DNA of 64,000 nt, taken from Psychromicrobium silvestre. GTDB lineage: Bacteria > Actinomycetota > Actinomycetes > Actinomycetales > Micrococcaceae. The translations under genes were made by a program, and so were the position numbers. Shown here in pieces: positions 1 to 8,079 of this stretch. The notes under the pieces were generated by a model that searched no databases, was not told where the DNA came from, and saw only the letters and a program-made list of their open reading frames with translations. Location: positions 1,364,001-1,428,000 of the forward strand of contig NZ_JACBYQ010000002.1 of the NCBI RefSeq assembly GCF_013408295.1, written 5' to 3'. Every line of letters begins with the position of its first letter. Position 1 is the stretch's first letter.

Positions 1-113
1 TCAGTGAGGACCATCTCGATATCCAGCTTTACTGGCAGCAATGGCGACTGCATTCCGCGGCGCTCGATGCGGTGGCGGCGGGGATTATTACTGCGGCTGC
101 TGAGCTGAGATAG
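1..113 (+). CDS. C-terminal end of a LysR-family regulator (ArgP/LysG-like), partial
   Basis: The frame is open from base 3 to TAG at 111-113; only the last 36 residues are in the window. The segment DIQLYWQQWRLHSAALDAV resembles the very C-terminus of the ArgP/LysG branch of LysR regulators, where an LYWQ-W-L-S pattern is common. In that family the regulator usually controls a divergently transcribed LysE-type amino-acid exporter, which would lie outside the window. The last 26 bases overlap the 3' end of the convergent membrane-protein gene. The family call rests on a short stretch and is moderate at best. Confidence 0.5.
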   Translation, partial: SEDHLDIQLYWQQWRLHSAALDAVAAGIITAAAELR

Positions 114-723
114 CGGCCGGCGCAGTCGATACGACTGCATTATGCAGGTAAATCTCCGGCTTTAACGGTGCTGGTGCAAGCTCGGCAGTTAAGGAATCGA
201 GAAGTCGAGCAACCTTGCGCTTATTGCGGCCAAAATTGTAAGCGATGTAGTTTTTCGACCAAATCCCCAGAGTGAGCGTAGTGCCTTGCTGATTTGGTGC
301 TAGGTAAGCCGCCAGCCAGTATCCGGCCCGGTCATAGTTCTTTCCGAGGGAAGCCCAGAGCCAATCGGGGTGCTGTTCATGGATACGAACTTTGGGGTCT
401 TCGTCCAGAACCTTCGCCACTGCCCGATAGACCTGTTCTGTGGGCAGCGGAATCGAGACCTTTCCGACGCTTTCAGCCCCTCGTTCCCAAAGCCAGTAGG
501 GCGATTTTGTATCTATATAGGGCTTTTTCCCTACCCAATACAGCCAAAACACCGTAAAACTAATTACCAGACCGAAATAGCCGGGAAATGGGAAAGGGCG
601 GATCGTCCGGTGGGAGTCAAGGGCCCCGATGATACTGTAAATTCCCGACGCCATCATCGCAAGAGAGACAACAATAGACAGTCCTATGACCCACGGTCGC
701 ATAGCGCGAAAGAACCTCTCCAT
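88..723 (-). CDS. Hypothetical two-TM membrane protein
   Basis: A 211-residue protein with two hydrophobic helices near the N-terminus (about residues 10-34 and 47-66), then a soluble domain of about 140 residues rich in Trp and Tyr (for example HPDWLWASLGKNYDRAGYW). It ends in an Ala/Pro-rich tail. No known motif was recognised. The soluble part probably faces the cytoplasm because basic residues follow the second helix, but that is inference. It converges on the LysR fragment and its 3' end overlaps it by 26 bp. The start at 723 is the first ATG; no strong Shine-Dalgarno is seen. Confidence 0.6.
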   Translation of the reverse strand: MERFFRAMRPWVIGLSIVVSLAMMASGIYSIIGALDSHRTIRPFPFPGYFGLVISFTVFWLYWVGKKPYIDTKSPYWLWERGAESVGKVSIPLPTEQVYRAVAKVLDEDPKVRIHEQHPDWLWASLGKNYDRAGYWLAAYLAPNQQGTTLTLGIWSKNYIAYNFGRNKRKVARLLDSLTAELAPAPLKPEIYLHNAVVSTAPAAISAQQPQ

Positions 724-761
724 GGCCGCAATCCTAACGGAGTACAGCCATGGAACCCGGA

Positions 762-1412
762 TCAGGCTTGCTCGGCGTAGCGCTTGGCGGCGGTCAGCGC
801 TTCCTTGAGGCCTGCGGTATCAAATCTCTTCACATAAGCCGGGGTATCCCGCTGGTAACGCCAGCCCTCGCTGAGTGGGCCGACGTCGAACGGTTCAAAG
901 CCGAAGAGATTGATCAACTCGGCCACCTTGGCGTTGGCAGCATCGTCGTTGCCCGCTAATGGAAGAGCACGACGCCCCTCCGTTCCAGCGGGCACTCCTT
1001 GGCTAGCGAGGTCCGCCGAGGCGATGTTGTTGAAGGTTTTGATTACCTTGGAGGTCGGTAGGTGCTTTTGCAGCAACTCGCTCACGGTGGTCTCCTCGGA
1101 GTCCAATTCGGTGATTTGGCCATCACGCTGCGGGTAGTAGTTATTGGTGTCAATGACCACCTTGCCCGCCAGCGGCTCGACGGGAACCTGCAGGTAGTTC
1201 TTCAGCGGGATGGTTACCACCACCAGATCTCCTGCTTGTGCAGCCTCCGCAGGGGTAGCTGCCCGGGCTTTCGGGCCGAGTTTGGCAACCAGATCCTGCA
1301 AGGTTTCCGGCCCCCGCGAGTTGCTCAGTACGACGTCGTAACCGTGGTCCACGGCGAGCCTCGCTAGCGCGCTGCCAATATGCCCGCTGCCTATTAATCC
1401 AAGAGTTGTCAT
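762..1412 (-). CDS. NADPH-dependent F420 reductase-like / NAD(P)-binding oxidoreductase
   Basis: A 216-residue protein beginning with the Rossmann fingerprint GLIGSGHIGSALARLA (GxGxxG) and continuing with the IDTNNYYPQRDG and KTFNNI patterns typical of the F420-dependent NADP reductase family (YP_NAD/F420_oxidored domain). Many actinobacterial paralogues are generic NAD(P)-dependent reductases rather than true F420 enzymes, so the substrate is not assigned. The ATG at 1412 overlaps the stop of an upstream short frame as ATGA, which implies translational coupling to whatever lies upstream (1409-1758). Confidence 0.8.
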   Translation of the reverse strand: MTTLGLIGSGHIGSALARLAVDHGYDVVLSNSRGPETLQDLVAKLGPKARAATPAEAAQAGDLVVVTIPLKNYLQVPVEPLAGKVVIDTNNYYPQRDGQITELDSEETTVSELLQKHLPTSKVIKTFNNIASADLASQGVPAGTEGRRALPLAGNDDAANAKVAELINLFGFEPFDVGPLSEGWRYQRDTPAYVKRFDTAGLKEALTAAKRYAEQA

Positions 1413-1758
1413 GGCTGTGTAACGGGTCCGGTCAGAATATATTCCGGCGCTCCGGTTGCTTCGCGATAGTCCACTAGCTTGGCGATAGCTTCCTGTCGCG
1501 TCATTGGGCTATCGCGAAGCCAGGGAGCTATCCCGAGCTGTGGGGCAAGGCTCTGAACGCCACGTTCGAACTCCGGGCTCGAGTCGTTGGTGGTGGCCTA
1601 GCTGGTACTGGCCTTCTCCATTCTGCCCGGGCTGGTGGTGAGTGATGTCCTAATTTCTTGCACGCAGTTTCCACCCGCACCTCAACGGCGCTGATCGGGG
1701 CGTTATTCGGCTTCCCGGTGACCCAGGCGTAGCTCCCTGGATCACCGGATCCACTCAT
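1409..1758 (-). pseudogene. Probable decayed gene upstream of the oxidoreductase
   Basis: Two minus-strand frames look like pieces of one gene. The first (about 1758 to 1650) reads MSGSGDPGSYAWVTGKP and onward; the second, shifted by one base, is open from a TAG at 1598-1600 down to TGA at 1409-1411 and contains EFERGVQSLAPQLGIAPWL. The only ATG in the second piece is at 1504 and would give 31 residues. The second piece ends in an ATGA overlap with the dehydrogenase start. The YAWVTG stretch faintly recalls siderophore-interacting flavoreductases, but not enough to assign. A small real 31-aa gene is the alternative. Otherwise this 405-bp gap holds nothing recognisable. Confidence 0.35.
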
Positions 1759-1817
1759 TTGAGCTGCTCAATGACGTCACCATCGCCCAAGCCGCTGCGG
1801 ACTCCATCCCACTATTT

Positions 1818-2393
1818 TCAGCCCAGACCGATCAGGGCGCGCAATAGCCCGTCGTCTAGCACCCGATCCGCATAAATCCGCCGGGGGAGGTTGGTGGTGG
1901 GTCCCTCGGGAACTCCCTCCGGTACCCCCTTCGCAGCCCACAAAAGCTTCAAACCGACTTTTTCCAGCACGGTTGCCGAGGCTGGATTGTTCTCCAGCAC
2001 CCTAGCGGTCACCGGTTTTTCCGGCCCGGTTTGTGCCGCCAATTCAAGGCAAGCCAAAGAAAATTCGGTCGCGAAGCCGCGACCCCAGGCCGCAGGTGCC
2101 AATCGGTAGCCGAGGTTCCAGGCTCCACCCACGGTCGGGCTGAGCCCGCCCGCGCCAATAAAACTTCCGGCGGGCAGTTTTGCCTCCGGAGATCTCAGTC
2201 TGATGGCCCATCGCCCCACCCCAGATTCTTGCCAATCGCGCTCCGAGGACTCGATCATGGCGAGGCTACGGCTGGGTTCGGTATGCCGCCCGGAAGGCAG
2301 GTGCTGCCAGGTCTCGGGGTCGGAGTAGATCTGGTACAGATCGTCCAGGTCCTCGGGGCGTAGCGGAGACAGGTCTAGTCGTTCGGTAAGCAT
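1818..2393 (-). CDS. GNAT family N-acetyltransferase (RimJ/RimL-like)
   Basis: A 191-residue protein starting MLTERLDLSPLRPEDLDDLY, a typical RimJ/RimL-type opening (xTERLxLRPLxxxD). The acetyl-CoA binding region follows as LAPAAWGRGFATEFSLACL (R/Q-x-x-G-x-G/A pattern), then ENNPASATVLEKVGLK, the usual NxxSxxxxEKxGF ending of the fold. The open frame extends 36 codons further upstream, but that part is encoded by the 16-bp repeat array and is not protein-like; the ATG at 2393 follows GGGGAA and is preferred. The acceptor (ribosomal N-terminus, antibiotic or metabolite) cannot be told. Confidence 0.8.
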   Translation of the reverse strand: MLTERLDLSPLRPEDLDDLYQIYSDPETWQHLPSGRHTEPSRSLAMIESSERDWQESGVGRWAIRLRSPEAKLPAGSFIGAGGLSPTVGGAWNLGYRLAPAAWGRGFATEFSLACLELAAQTGPEKPVTARVLENNPASATVLEKVGLKLLWAAKGVPEGVPEGPTTNLPRRIYADRVLDDGLLRALIGLG

Positions 2394-2416
2394 TTCCCCA
2401 GTATGCCTCCCGGTAC

Positions 2417-2464
2417 CGACAGGATTTGACCCCGACGGGATTCGGCACCGACAGGATTCGGCCC
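2417..2464. repeat. Three tandem 16-bp repeats upstream of the GNAT gene
   Basis: Three consecutive 16-bp units: CGACAGGATTTGACCC, CGACGGGATTCGGCAC and CGACAGGATTCGGCCC. The array begins 24 bp upstream of the GNAT start and ends 31 bp before the palindrome at 2495-2508. Unit length and phase are exact over all three copies. Confidence 0.8.
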
Positions 2465-2494
2465 CAAAGCGATCTAGTCTGCACTCCGGAACCC

Positions 2495-2508
2495 ATGACA
2501 TTTGTCAT
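2495..2508. promoter_or_regulatory. Palindrome ATGACA-tt-TGTCAT, candidate response-regulator operator
   Basis: A perfect 6-2-6 inverted repeat in the gap between the divergent GNAT gene and the membrane protein/ABC/two-component operon. NarL-family regulators bind short imperfect or perfect palindromes, and this operon encodes one, so autoregulation is a reasonable guess. A partial second half (TTGATGACA) follows at about 2514-2522. Confidence 0.45.
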
Positions 2509-2603
2509 CGACGGTTGATGACAGCTGGTTGCGGTCGAAAACGGGAATCGGCTGGATGATTTTCTTGAGGCACCAAAGGGGTGCCAGAAGGAAAGTGCCA
2601 ATA

Positions 2604-3104
2604 ATGTCATCGCAAGTAGTGCTCAATATCTTGCTCGCCGTCGTGATCCTGTGCTGGGTCCTCTACCGACAATTGCAAGCCAAGCCGATCAAGGAGCGCA
2701 ATCCCTACACGATCATGCTGGTTTTGGGGGTGCTGGGACTCATGCAGATCGTGCAGTTGGCGAACCGGGTGGATATCTCCGCGATTGGCTACGCTGCTTT
2801 GGTGATCGGCCTGCTGACCGGTGCAGTTTTTGGTTGGGTGCGTGGCCGCTTGACCCATCTTTGGCGCGCAGATGACGGAACTCTGATGCGTCAGGGAAAC
2901 TGGATCACCATCGTGCTCTGGGTGGTCGGTATCGCCCTACACTTGGGTATCGACTGGCTCGGTGTGCAACTCTCTCCTGCTGAGCAAAGCGCGGGAGCCG
3001 AGGCTTTGGGTACCACTGGAATCTTGCTCTATCTGGCCGTTGCTCTCGCGGCTCAGCGCTTCGCCACTCTCTCCCGGATACCGGCTTCAAGCCAGGCCCG
3101 CTAA
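2604..3104 (+). CDS. Small integral membrane protein (DUF1453/CcdC-like)
   Basis: A 166-residue protein starting MSSQVVLNILLAVVILCW at ATG 2604, behind AGAAGGAAAG. The frame continues upstream, but that part is not hydrophobic and lacks a ribosome site. Four or five hydrophobic segments are visible (about residues 5-20, 35-52, 60-80, 102-122, 140-158). The RNPYTIMLVLGVLGLMQ pattern and topology recall DUF1453 proteins. It is first in an operon with an ABC-2 transporter and a two-component system, so it may be an accessory membrane or sensory component of that exporter. The family assignment is tentative. Confidence 0.65.
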   Translation: MSSQVVLNILLAVVILCWVLYRQLQAKPIKERNPYTIMLVLGVLGLMQIVQLANRVDISAIGYAALVIGLLTGAVFGWVRGRLTHLWRADDGTLMRQGNWITIVLWVVGIALHLGIDWLGVQLSPAEQSAGAEALGTTGILLYLAVALAAQRFATLSRIPASSQAR

Positions 3105-3124
3105 GTCCAAGAAGAGGAAACATC

Positions 3125-4048
3125 ATGAGTCAACTGCTCACTAGCACCACCAGCACCGCCACCGATCTCTACGCGGTAGACGCGGAAGGCCTGTACAAGT
3201 CCTTTGGCAAAGCCAAAGCCGTCAATGGCATTGATCTACGCATCAAGCCGGGAGAGATCGTGGCCTTCCTCGGCCCGAACGGCGCAGGCAAGACCACCAC
3301 CATCGATATGCTGCTCGGGCTCTCCAAGCCGGATCAGGGCAGCGTCACGGTTTACGGCAAGAGTCCGCGGCAAGCAATCGCACACGGCCAGGTCTCCGCG
3401 GTGATGCAGACCGGAGGCTTACTCAAGGACCTCACGGTGCGGGAAACCGTTGAACTCACCGCCTCGCTCTTCGCCGAGGCCCGGCCGGCCGAGGAATGCC
3501 TGGAACGCGCCGGGATCAAGGACATCGGGGACCGGCTAGTGGTCAAGTGCTCGGGCGGGCAGCAACAGCGCCTGCGCTTCGCCATGGCACTAGTCTCGGA
3601 TCCGGGATTGCTCATCCTCGATGAACCAACCACCGGCATGGATGTGGAGGGCCGCCGTGACTTCTGGAACGCCATTCACACCGATGCGCGTCGCGGGCGC
3701 ACCGTTATCTTCGCCACCCACTATCTGGATGAAGCCGATGCCTATGCCGACCGGATCATTCTGGTCCGCAGGGGACAGATCGTGGCCGATGGTACGAGTG
3801 CCGAGATCAAGGCGCTCGCCTCCGGCCGAACGGTCAAAGCCAGTGTCTCCGACCTTGAGCAGACCGCAGTCGCGGCACTGCCCGGGGTTGACGAGGTGGA
3901 GCTGCGCGCCGGGATGGTGACGGTCCATACCAAGGATTCCGACGCCGTCGCCCGCTACTTGCTCAACCACACGGATGCGCACGATCTGGAGATCACCTCG
4001 CACAACCTTGAAGACGCCTTCTTGGCGTTGACTTCGGACGAGAACTAG
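3125..4048 (+). CDS. ABC transporter ATP-binding protein (ABC-2 export type)
   Basis: A 307-residue ATPase. Walker A is GPNGAGKTT (about residues 50-58), the signature is CSGGQQQRLR (about 142-151) and Walker B is LLILDEPTTG (about 162-171), followed by an H-loop in IFATHYLDEA. A C-terminal domain of about 80 residues follows, as in DrrA/CcmA-type ATPases for lipid, peptide or drug export. The gene follows the small membrane protein by 20 bp behind AAGAGGAAA and precedes the permease by 19 bp. With the downstream DesK/DesR-like pair this resembles the YvfRS-YvfTU arrangement of Bacillus. The substrate is unknown. Confidence 0.9.
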   Translation: MSQLLTSTTSTATDLYAVDAEGLYKSFGKAKAVNGIDLRIKPGEIVAFLGPNGAGKTTTIDMLLGLSKPDQGSVTVYGKSPRQAIAHGQVSAVMQTGGLLKDLTVRETVELTASLFAEARPAEECLERAGIKDIGDRLVVKCSGGQQQRLRFAMALVSDPGLLILDEPTTGMDVEGRRDFWNAIHTDARRGRTVIFATHYLDEADAYADRIILVRRGQIVADGTSAEIKALASGRTVKASVSDLEQTAVAALPGVDEVELRAGMVTVHTKDSDAVARYLLNHTDAHDLEITSHNLEDAFLALTSDEN

Positions 4049-4067
4049 ACGAGAACTAAGGAAAGCC

Positions 4068-4874
4068 ATGACTACCAATACCATCCCGTCAAGCATCTCC
4101 ACCGAGCGCAGGGTTCCGCCCTTCGGCGGCTTCAACATGACCTTGCTCGGCATTGAGATGAAGCGCCGACTGCGCAATCGCCGCAACGTCATTTTTGCCA
4201 TGGTGCTGCCGGTGGCGATGTTCCTCATCATCGGCCTGCAGGTCAAGAACACCCCGCTTGATCCGAGCCATCCGATCAGCGCCGGTGGCCAGTCGGTTGC
4301 CGCCTACATCATGCTCTCGATGGCTGTTTACGGTTGCATGATCACCGCTACATCGGCAGGTGGCGCGGTCGCCATCGAACGCTCCATGGGCTGGAGTCGT
4401 CAGCTCAGACTCACTCCGCTCAGCCCGGCAGCCAATATCGCGGTGAAAATCGTTGGGGCGCTGGTACTAGGAGCCATCGCCATCGCGGCCGTCTACATCG
4501 CTGGTTTTGCCATTGGTGTTCGGATGGATCTGAGCATTTGGATTATCGGTGCTCTCGCCGCGTTGCTCGGTTCGCTAGTCTTTACCGCCCTCGGCTTGCT
4601 GGTGGGCTACCTGGTACCCAGTGAAAACGTTATGCAGTTCATGGGACCGGCCATCGCCTTCCTGGCGCTATTCGGCGGTTTGTTCTTCCCTCTGGACGGC
4701 TGGATGAAGGACGTTGGAGCCTGGACCCCCACCTACGGCATCGGCGTGATCGCTCGCACCCCGCTTACCGGAGGTGACTTCAATTGGCTGGCCCTGGGCA
4801 ATGTCTTCCTCTGGCTCCTCATCTTCATCGTCGGAGCGGCTTTCGCCTTCCGCCGCGACACCAAACGCGTCTGA
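4068..4874 (+). CDS. ABC-2 type transporter permease
   Basis: A 268-residue membrane protein with about six predicted helices after a cytoplasmic N-terminus (LGIEMKRRLRNRRNVIFAMVLPVAMFLI). The AIERSMGWSRQLRLTPLSP segment, just after the second helix, is the conserved cytoplasmic loop of ABC-2 permeases (RExGWxRxLRxTPLxP). It ends in RRDTKRV, a basic cytoplasmic tail. It pairs with the ATPase 19 bp upstream. The sensor kinase begins 14 bp downstream, so exporter and sensor are expected to be made together. Confidence 0.9.
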   Translation: MTTNTIPSSISTERRVPPFGGFNMTLLGIEMKRRLRNRRNVIFAMVLPVAMFLIIGLQVKNTPLDPSHPISAGGQSVAAYIMLSMAVYGCMITATSAGGAVAIERSMGWSRQLRLTPLSPAANIAVKIVGALVLGAIAIAAVYIAGFAIGVRMDLSIWIIGALAALLGSLVFTALGLLVGYLVPSENVMQFMGPAIAFLALFGGLFFPLDGWMKDVGAWTPTYGIGVIARTPLTGGDFNWLALGNVFLWLLIFIVGAAFAFRRDTKRV

Positions 4875-4888
4875 CATAAAGTAGCCCT

Positions 4889-6226
4889 GTGTCTGAACCA
4901 TCCGCTTCCGGCGATCCCTCCGTCCTCCGACCGAACCTTGATCGGGTCGAAACCGATGCCGATATCAACGGCGAGGTCAATCGGATGGCGGGCAGGTTGA
5001 GCTGGATTGCCCAAGACCTCAGCCAGCCGCTGAGCCCCGGCGAACTTCTCGTTTCGCACGGGGCTCGGCGCTGGTATCTGGGGGCGGGCATCGCGGTGCT
5101 GATCTGGGGATTCAATAGCCTGCCAGCATTATTTGCCTCTGGTGGTTCTAGCGGCTCGGCGTGGACCTATCTTGGGCTCAACCTGCTGATGCTGATCGGT
5201 TTCATGTTCATCCCGCCGCTGAGCTGGGGCCGCAGCCAAGCTTTTAAACTGAGCCTGCTAATCCTGCTAATAATCCTGGCAGCTGCGTCGATCCTGTTCC
5301 TTGGCCGATCCGGTGGTTGGTTCGCCACCTTCATCACGGTCTGCGCGGCCATGCAACAGTATCGACGGCGAACCGCGCTGACCATCATGGGCACCGTTGT
5401 GGTGTTGATTATCATCGGGCAGTTGCTGCTGGGAGCCTCCTTCGAGGATGCCTTTTCGATGGCGGCGGTGGCCGGGTCAATTGGCTTGATGATGGTCGCG
5501 TTCTCCCGGCAGATCGAAGCCTTGCGGGTGCTGCGCAGCACCCAACAGGAACTGGCTGATGTTGCGGTAAAAGAGGAACGCAATCGGGTAGCCCGGGATA
5601 TGCACGATATCCTCGGGCACTCACTCACCGTGATCGCGGTCAAGGCTGAACTAGCCGGTCGGCTGATCGAAGCCGCCCAGGACCAGGTCATCCCCGAGCA
5701 GGTCATCCCTGATCAGACCACACCCGAGCAGACCACACCGAATCAGGCTGCAGCTAAGCAGACCGCGGTGGCACGGGCTGCCATCGAGATCCGTGAGGTG
5801 GAGGATCTGGCTCGCGGCGCGCTCGCCGATGTGCGAGCCACGGTGAGCGGCTATCGCGGCGTGAATGTGCTCTCTGAACTGGCCAATGCGCGTACCGCGC
5901 TCGCCGCCGGGGGTATCGATGCGGAACTGCCGGGAGCGGCGGATGAGGTACCAGCGAAATACCGGGAGCTCTTCGGCTGGACCTTACGTGAAGGCACCAC
6001 AAATATTGTCCGGCATGCCCACGCCAGCCGGGTCAAGGTGACCATGGGCTCCGGATTCATCCAGATCGACGACGACGGCGTTGGGCTTTCCGGGCAGCAA
6101 CCCCCTTCCAGCGCCAACGGGCTGGCGGGCCTGAGGGAGCGTGTTGAAGCGCAAGGTGCTTCACTTTCCATCGGACGTTCCGGGCTGGGTGAGCACGGCG
6201 GATTCCGGCTCCGGGTGGATCTTTGA
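4889..6226 (+). CDS. Sensor histidine kinase, DesK/NarX (HisKA_3) type
   Basis: A 445-residue kinase with GTG start. About 60 cytoplasmic residues precede five or six membrane helices (about 61-205). A short linker leads to the dimerisation domain with the H-box RNRVARDMHDILGHSLT (phospho-acceptor His near 239), then the ATPase domain with N-box EGTTNIVRHAHAS, G1 IDDDGVGL and G2 GLAGLRERV. There is no large extracellular domain, so sensing is probably within the membrane or through the transporter. Residues about 265-289 are an extra [D/E/N]-Q-[V/T]-[I/T]-P repeat between the two dimerisation helices, where relatives have only a short turn. The response regulator starts 19 bp downstream. Confidence 0.92.
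   Translation: MSEPSASGDPSVLRPNLDRVETDADINGEVNRMAGRLSWIAQDLSQPLSPGELLVSHGARRWYLGAGIAVLIWGFNSLPALFASGGSSGSAWTYLGLNLLMLIGFMFIPPLSWGRSQAFKLSLLILLIILAAASILFLGRSGGWFATFITVCAAMQQYRRRTALTIMGTVVVLIIIGQLLLGASFEDAFSMAAVAGSIGLMMVAFSRQIEALRVLRSTQQELADVAVKEERNRVARDMHDILGHSLTVIAVKAELAGRLIEAAQDQVIPEQVIPDQTTPEQTTPNQAAAKQTAVARAAIEIREVEDLARGALADVRATVSGYRGVNVLSELANARTALAAGGIDAELPGAADEVPAKYRELFGWTLREGTTNIVRHAHASRVKVTMGSGFIQIDDDGVGLSGQQPPSSANGLAGLRERVEAQGASLSIGRSGLGEHGGFRLRVDL
5681..5755 (+). repeat. 15-bp coding repeat array (5 units) in the kinase gene
   Basis: Five in-frame 15-bp units encode DQVIP, EQVIP, DQTTP, EQTTP and NQAAA; a sixth degenerate unit (KQTAV) follows. Units 1-2 and 3-4 are nearly identical pairs (GACCAGGTCATCCCC and GAGCAGGTCATCCCT; GATCAGACCACACCC and GAGCAGACCACACCG). 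This indicates stepwise duplication by slippage. Confidence 0.85.
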
Positions 6227-6245
6227 GCTCCGGTAGATTGTCCCT

Positions 6246-6854
6246 ATGATCCGCCTGCTGATAGCCGATGACCAAGCCCTGGTACGGGGAGCCCTCGCCG
6301 CGCTGCTCGGCTTGGAGCACGATATTGAAGTGGTTGCTGAGGTGGGCAGGGGTGATCAAGTCTTGGCTGCCGCCGTCGAACATCAAGCTCAAGTTGCCCT
6401 TCTGGATGTCGAGATGCCCGGCTTGGATGGCATCGCCGCGGCAGCGCAACTGCGGAAGGGTCTACCGGGGTGCAGGGTGCTGATGGTGACCACCTTCGGT
6501 CGGCCAGGATATTTGCGTCGGGCCATGCAAGCCGGAGCGAGCGGCTTCGTGGTGAAGGACACCCCGGCGAAACAACTCGCCGATGCCGTCCGGAGGGTTC
6601 ACTCGGGGCTTCGGGTGGTCGATCCCACGCTTGCCGCGGAGACCCTGACCAGCGGCGAGAGCCCATTGACCGACCGGGAAACTGAGGTACTACGGGCCGC
6701 TAGCCAGGGCGGTACGGTGGCAGATATTGCCAAGGCAACCTTTCTCTCCGAGGGAACCGTCCGGAATTATCTCTCCAGTGCGATGGGTAAAACCTCTGCC
6801 CGGACCAGGGCCGAGGCCGTGCATACCGCGGAGGAAAACGGCTGGTTGCTCTAG
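6246..6854 (+). CDS. NarL/FixJ-family response regulator (DesR-like)
   Basis: A 202-residue regulator. The receiver domain shows the acidic pair ADD (8-9), phospho-acceptor Asp 54 in VALLDVEMPG, the switch Thr in MVTTFGRPGYL and Lys in VVKDTP. The LuxR-type helix-turn-helix follows as LTDRETEVLRAASQG...VADIAKATFLSEGTVRNYLSSAMGKT. The C-terminus (ARTRAEAVHTAEENGWLL) is typical of DesR-type regulators. It is the last gene of the ABC/two-component operon; the palindrome at 2495-2508 is a candidate target. Confidence 0.92.
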   Translation: MIRLLIADDQALVRGALAALLGLEHDIEVVAEVGRGDQVLAAAVEHQAQVALLDVEMPGLDGIAAAAQLRKGLPGCRVLMVTTFGRPGYLRRAMQAGASGFVVKDTPAKQLADAVRRVHSGLRVVDPTLAAETLTSGESPLTDRETEVLRAASQGGTVADIAKATFLSEGTVRNYLSSAMGKTSARTRAEAVHTAEENGWLL

Positions 6855-6882
6855 ATTTTGCCGGATTTGAGAGAATAGAACC

Positions 6883-8079
6883 GTGACTGTTATTGATCTG
6901 CCCAGTATTGATCTACCCAGCGCCACCGACCGGTTGGAACTGCCGCCGTTGCGGCTGGGCAATATTACGGTGGATACCCCCGTTGTGCTGGCTCCGATGG
7001 CGGGCATCACCAATACTGCATTCCGGCGGCTCTGCCGTGAGTACGGTGGTGGCCTGTATGTTGCCGAAATGGTGACTTCCCGAGCCCTGGTTGAGCGCAC
7101 CCCGGAGAGCCTGCGGATCATCTCCCATGACGAGGACGAAAAGGTTCGTTCGGTGCAGCTCTACGGCGTCGATCCGCTCACCGTTGGTAAAGCGGTACGA
7201 ATGCTGGTGGAGGAAGATCGGGCCGATCATATCGACCTGAACTTCGGCTGTCCGGTGGCCAAGGTGACCCGCCGGGGTGGGGGAGCGGCGCTGCCTTGGA
7301 AGACCGAACTCTTCACCTCAATCGTGCGCACTGCTGTCCGGGAAGCCTCCCGCGGGGATATTCCGCTGACCGTCAAAATGCGCAAGGGAATTGACGACGA
7401 TCATCTGACGTATCTGGAAGCCGGCCGGATCGCTCGTGACTCGGGGGTTGCCGCCGTCGCACTGCATGGCCGCACCGCCAGCCAGTTCTACTCCGGTACC
7501 GCCGACTGGTCAGCCATTGCCCGGCTGCGTGAGGCCTTGCCTGACATTCCGGTACTGGGTAACGGGGATATTTGGAGCGCGGAGGATGCCATCCGGATGG
7601 TCCGCGAGACCGGTGTTGATGGTGTGGTGATTGGCCGCGGTTGCCAGGGACGTCCCTGGCTCTTCGGTGATCTGATGGCCGCTTTCGACGGGAGTGCGCA
7701 ACGTTTTCAGCCCGGTCTGAAGGAAGTCTCCGAGACGGTTTACCGGCACGCTGAACTCCTCATCGAGACCTTCGGTGAGGAGAACAAGGCGCTGCGGGAT
7801 ATTCGAAAGCATATGGCCTGGTACTTCAAGGGTTATGTGGTGGGCGGCGAGCTGCGCGCCAAACTCGCTGCGGTGCCAAGCCTTGAGGTTTTGCGTGAGC
7901 TGCTGGATCAGCTCGATATGGAGTCACCTTATCCGGGTGTCGACGCCGAGGGTCCGCGCGGCCGAGCCGGCACGCCAAAGCGCACCGCGCTTCCGGATGG
8001 CTGGCTGAATAGCAAGGACTTGGATGAGGGGCAGCGCGCAGGAATCGCGGCGGCCGAATTGGATGTCTCCGGTGGCTGA
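6883..8079 (+). CDS. dusB: tRNA-dihydrouridine synthase B
   Basis: A 398-residue FMN enzyme that reduces uridines in the tRNA D-loop. VVLAPMAGITNTAFRRL is the flavin-binding opening. The catalytic Cys (about 123) is in DLNFGCPVAKVTRRGGGAALP, and ALHGRTASQFYSG and GNGDIWS complete the barrel signature. The extra Arg/Gly-rich stretch near residues 355-368 (GPRGRAGTPKRTALPDGW) is usual for actinobacterial members. The start is GTG 6883, 28 bp after the response regulator. The 3' end overlaps dgt. The order dusB-dgt-dnaG is conserved in related actinobacteria. Confidence 0.95.
   Translation: MTVIDLPSIDLPSATDRLELPPLRLGNITVDTPVVLAPMAGITNTAFRRLCREYGGGLYVAEMVTSRALVERTPESLRIISHDEDEKVRSVQLYGVDPLTVGKAVRMLVEEDRADHIDLNFGCPVAKVTRRGGGAALPWKTELFTSIVRTAVREASRGDIPLTVKMRKGIDDDHLTYLEAGRIARDSGVAAVALHGRTASQFYSGTADWSAIARLREALPDIPVLGNGDIWSAEDAIRMVRETGVDGVVIGRGCQGRPWLFGDLMAAFDGSAQRFQPGLKEVSETVYRHAELLIETFGEENKALRDIRKHMAWYFKGYVVGGELRAKLAAVPSLEVLRELLDQLDMESPYPGVDAEGPRGRAGTPKRTALPDGWLNSKDLDEGQRAGIAAAELDVSGG

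Noticed and set aside
2417-2464. The 16-bp tandem repeats as a CRISPR array
   Set aside because: Units are directly adjacent with no spacers and there are no cas genes.
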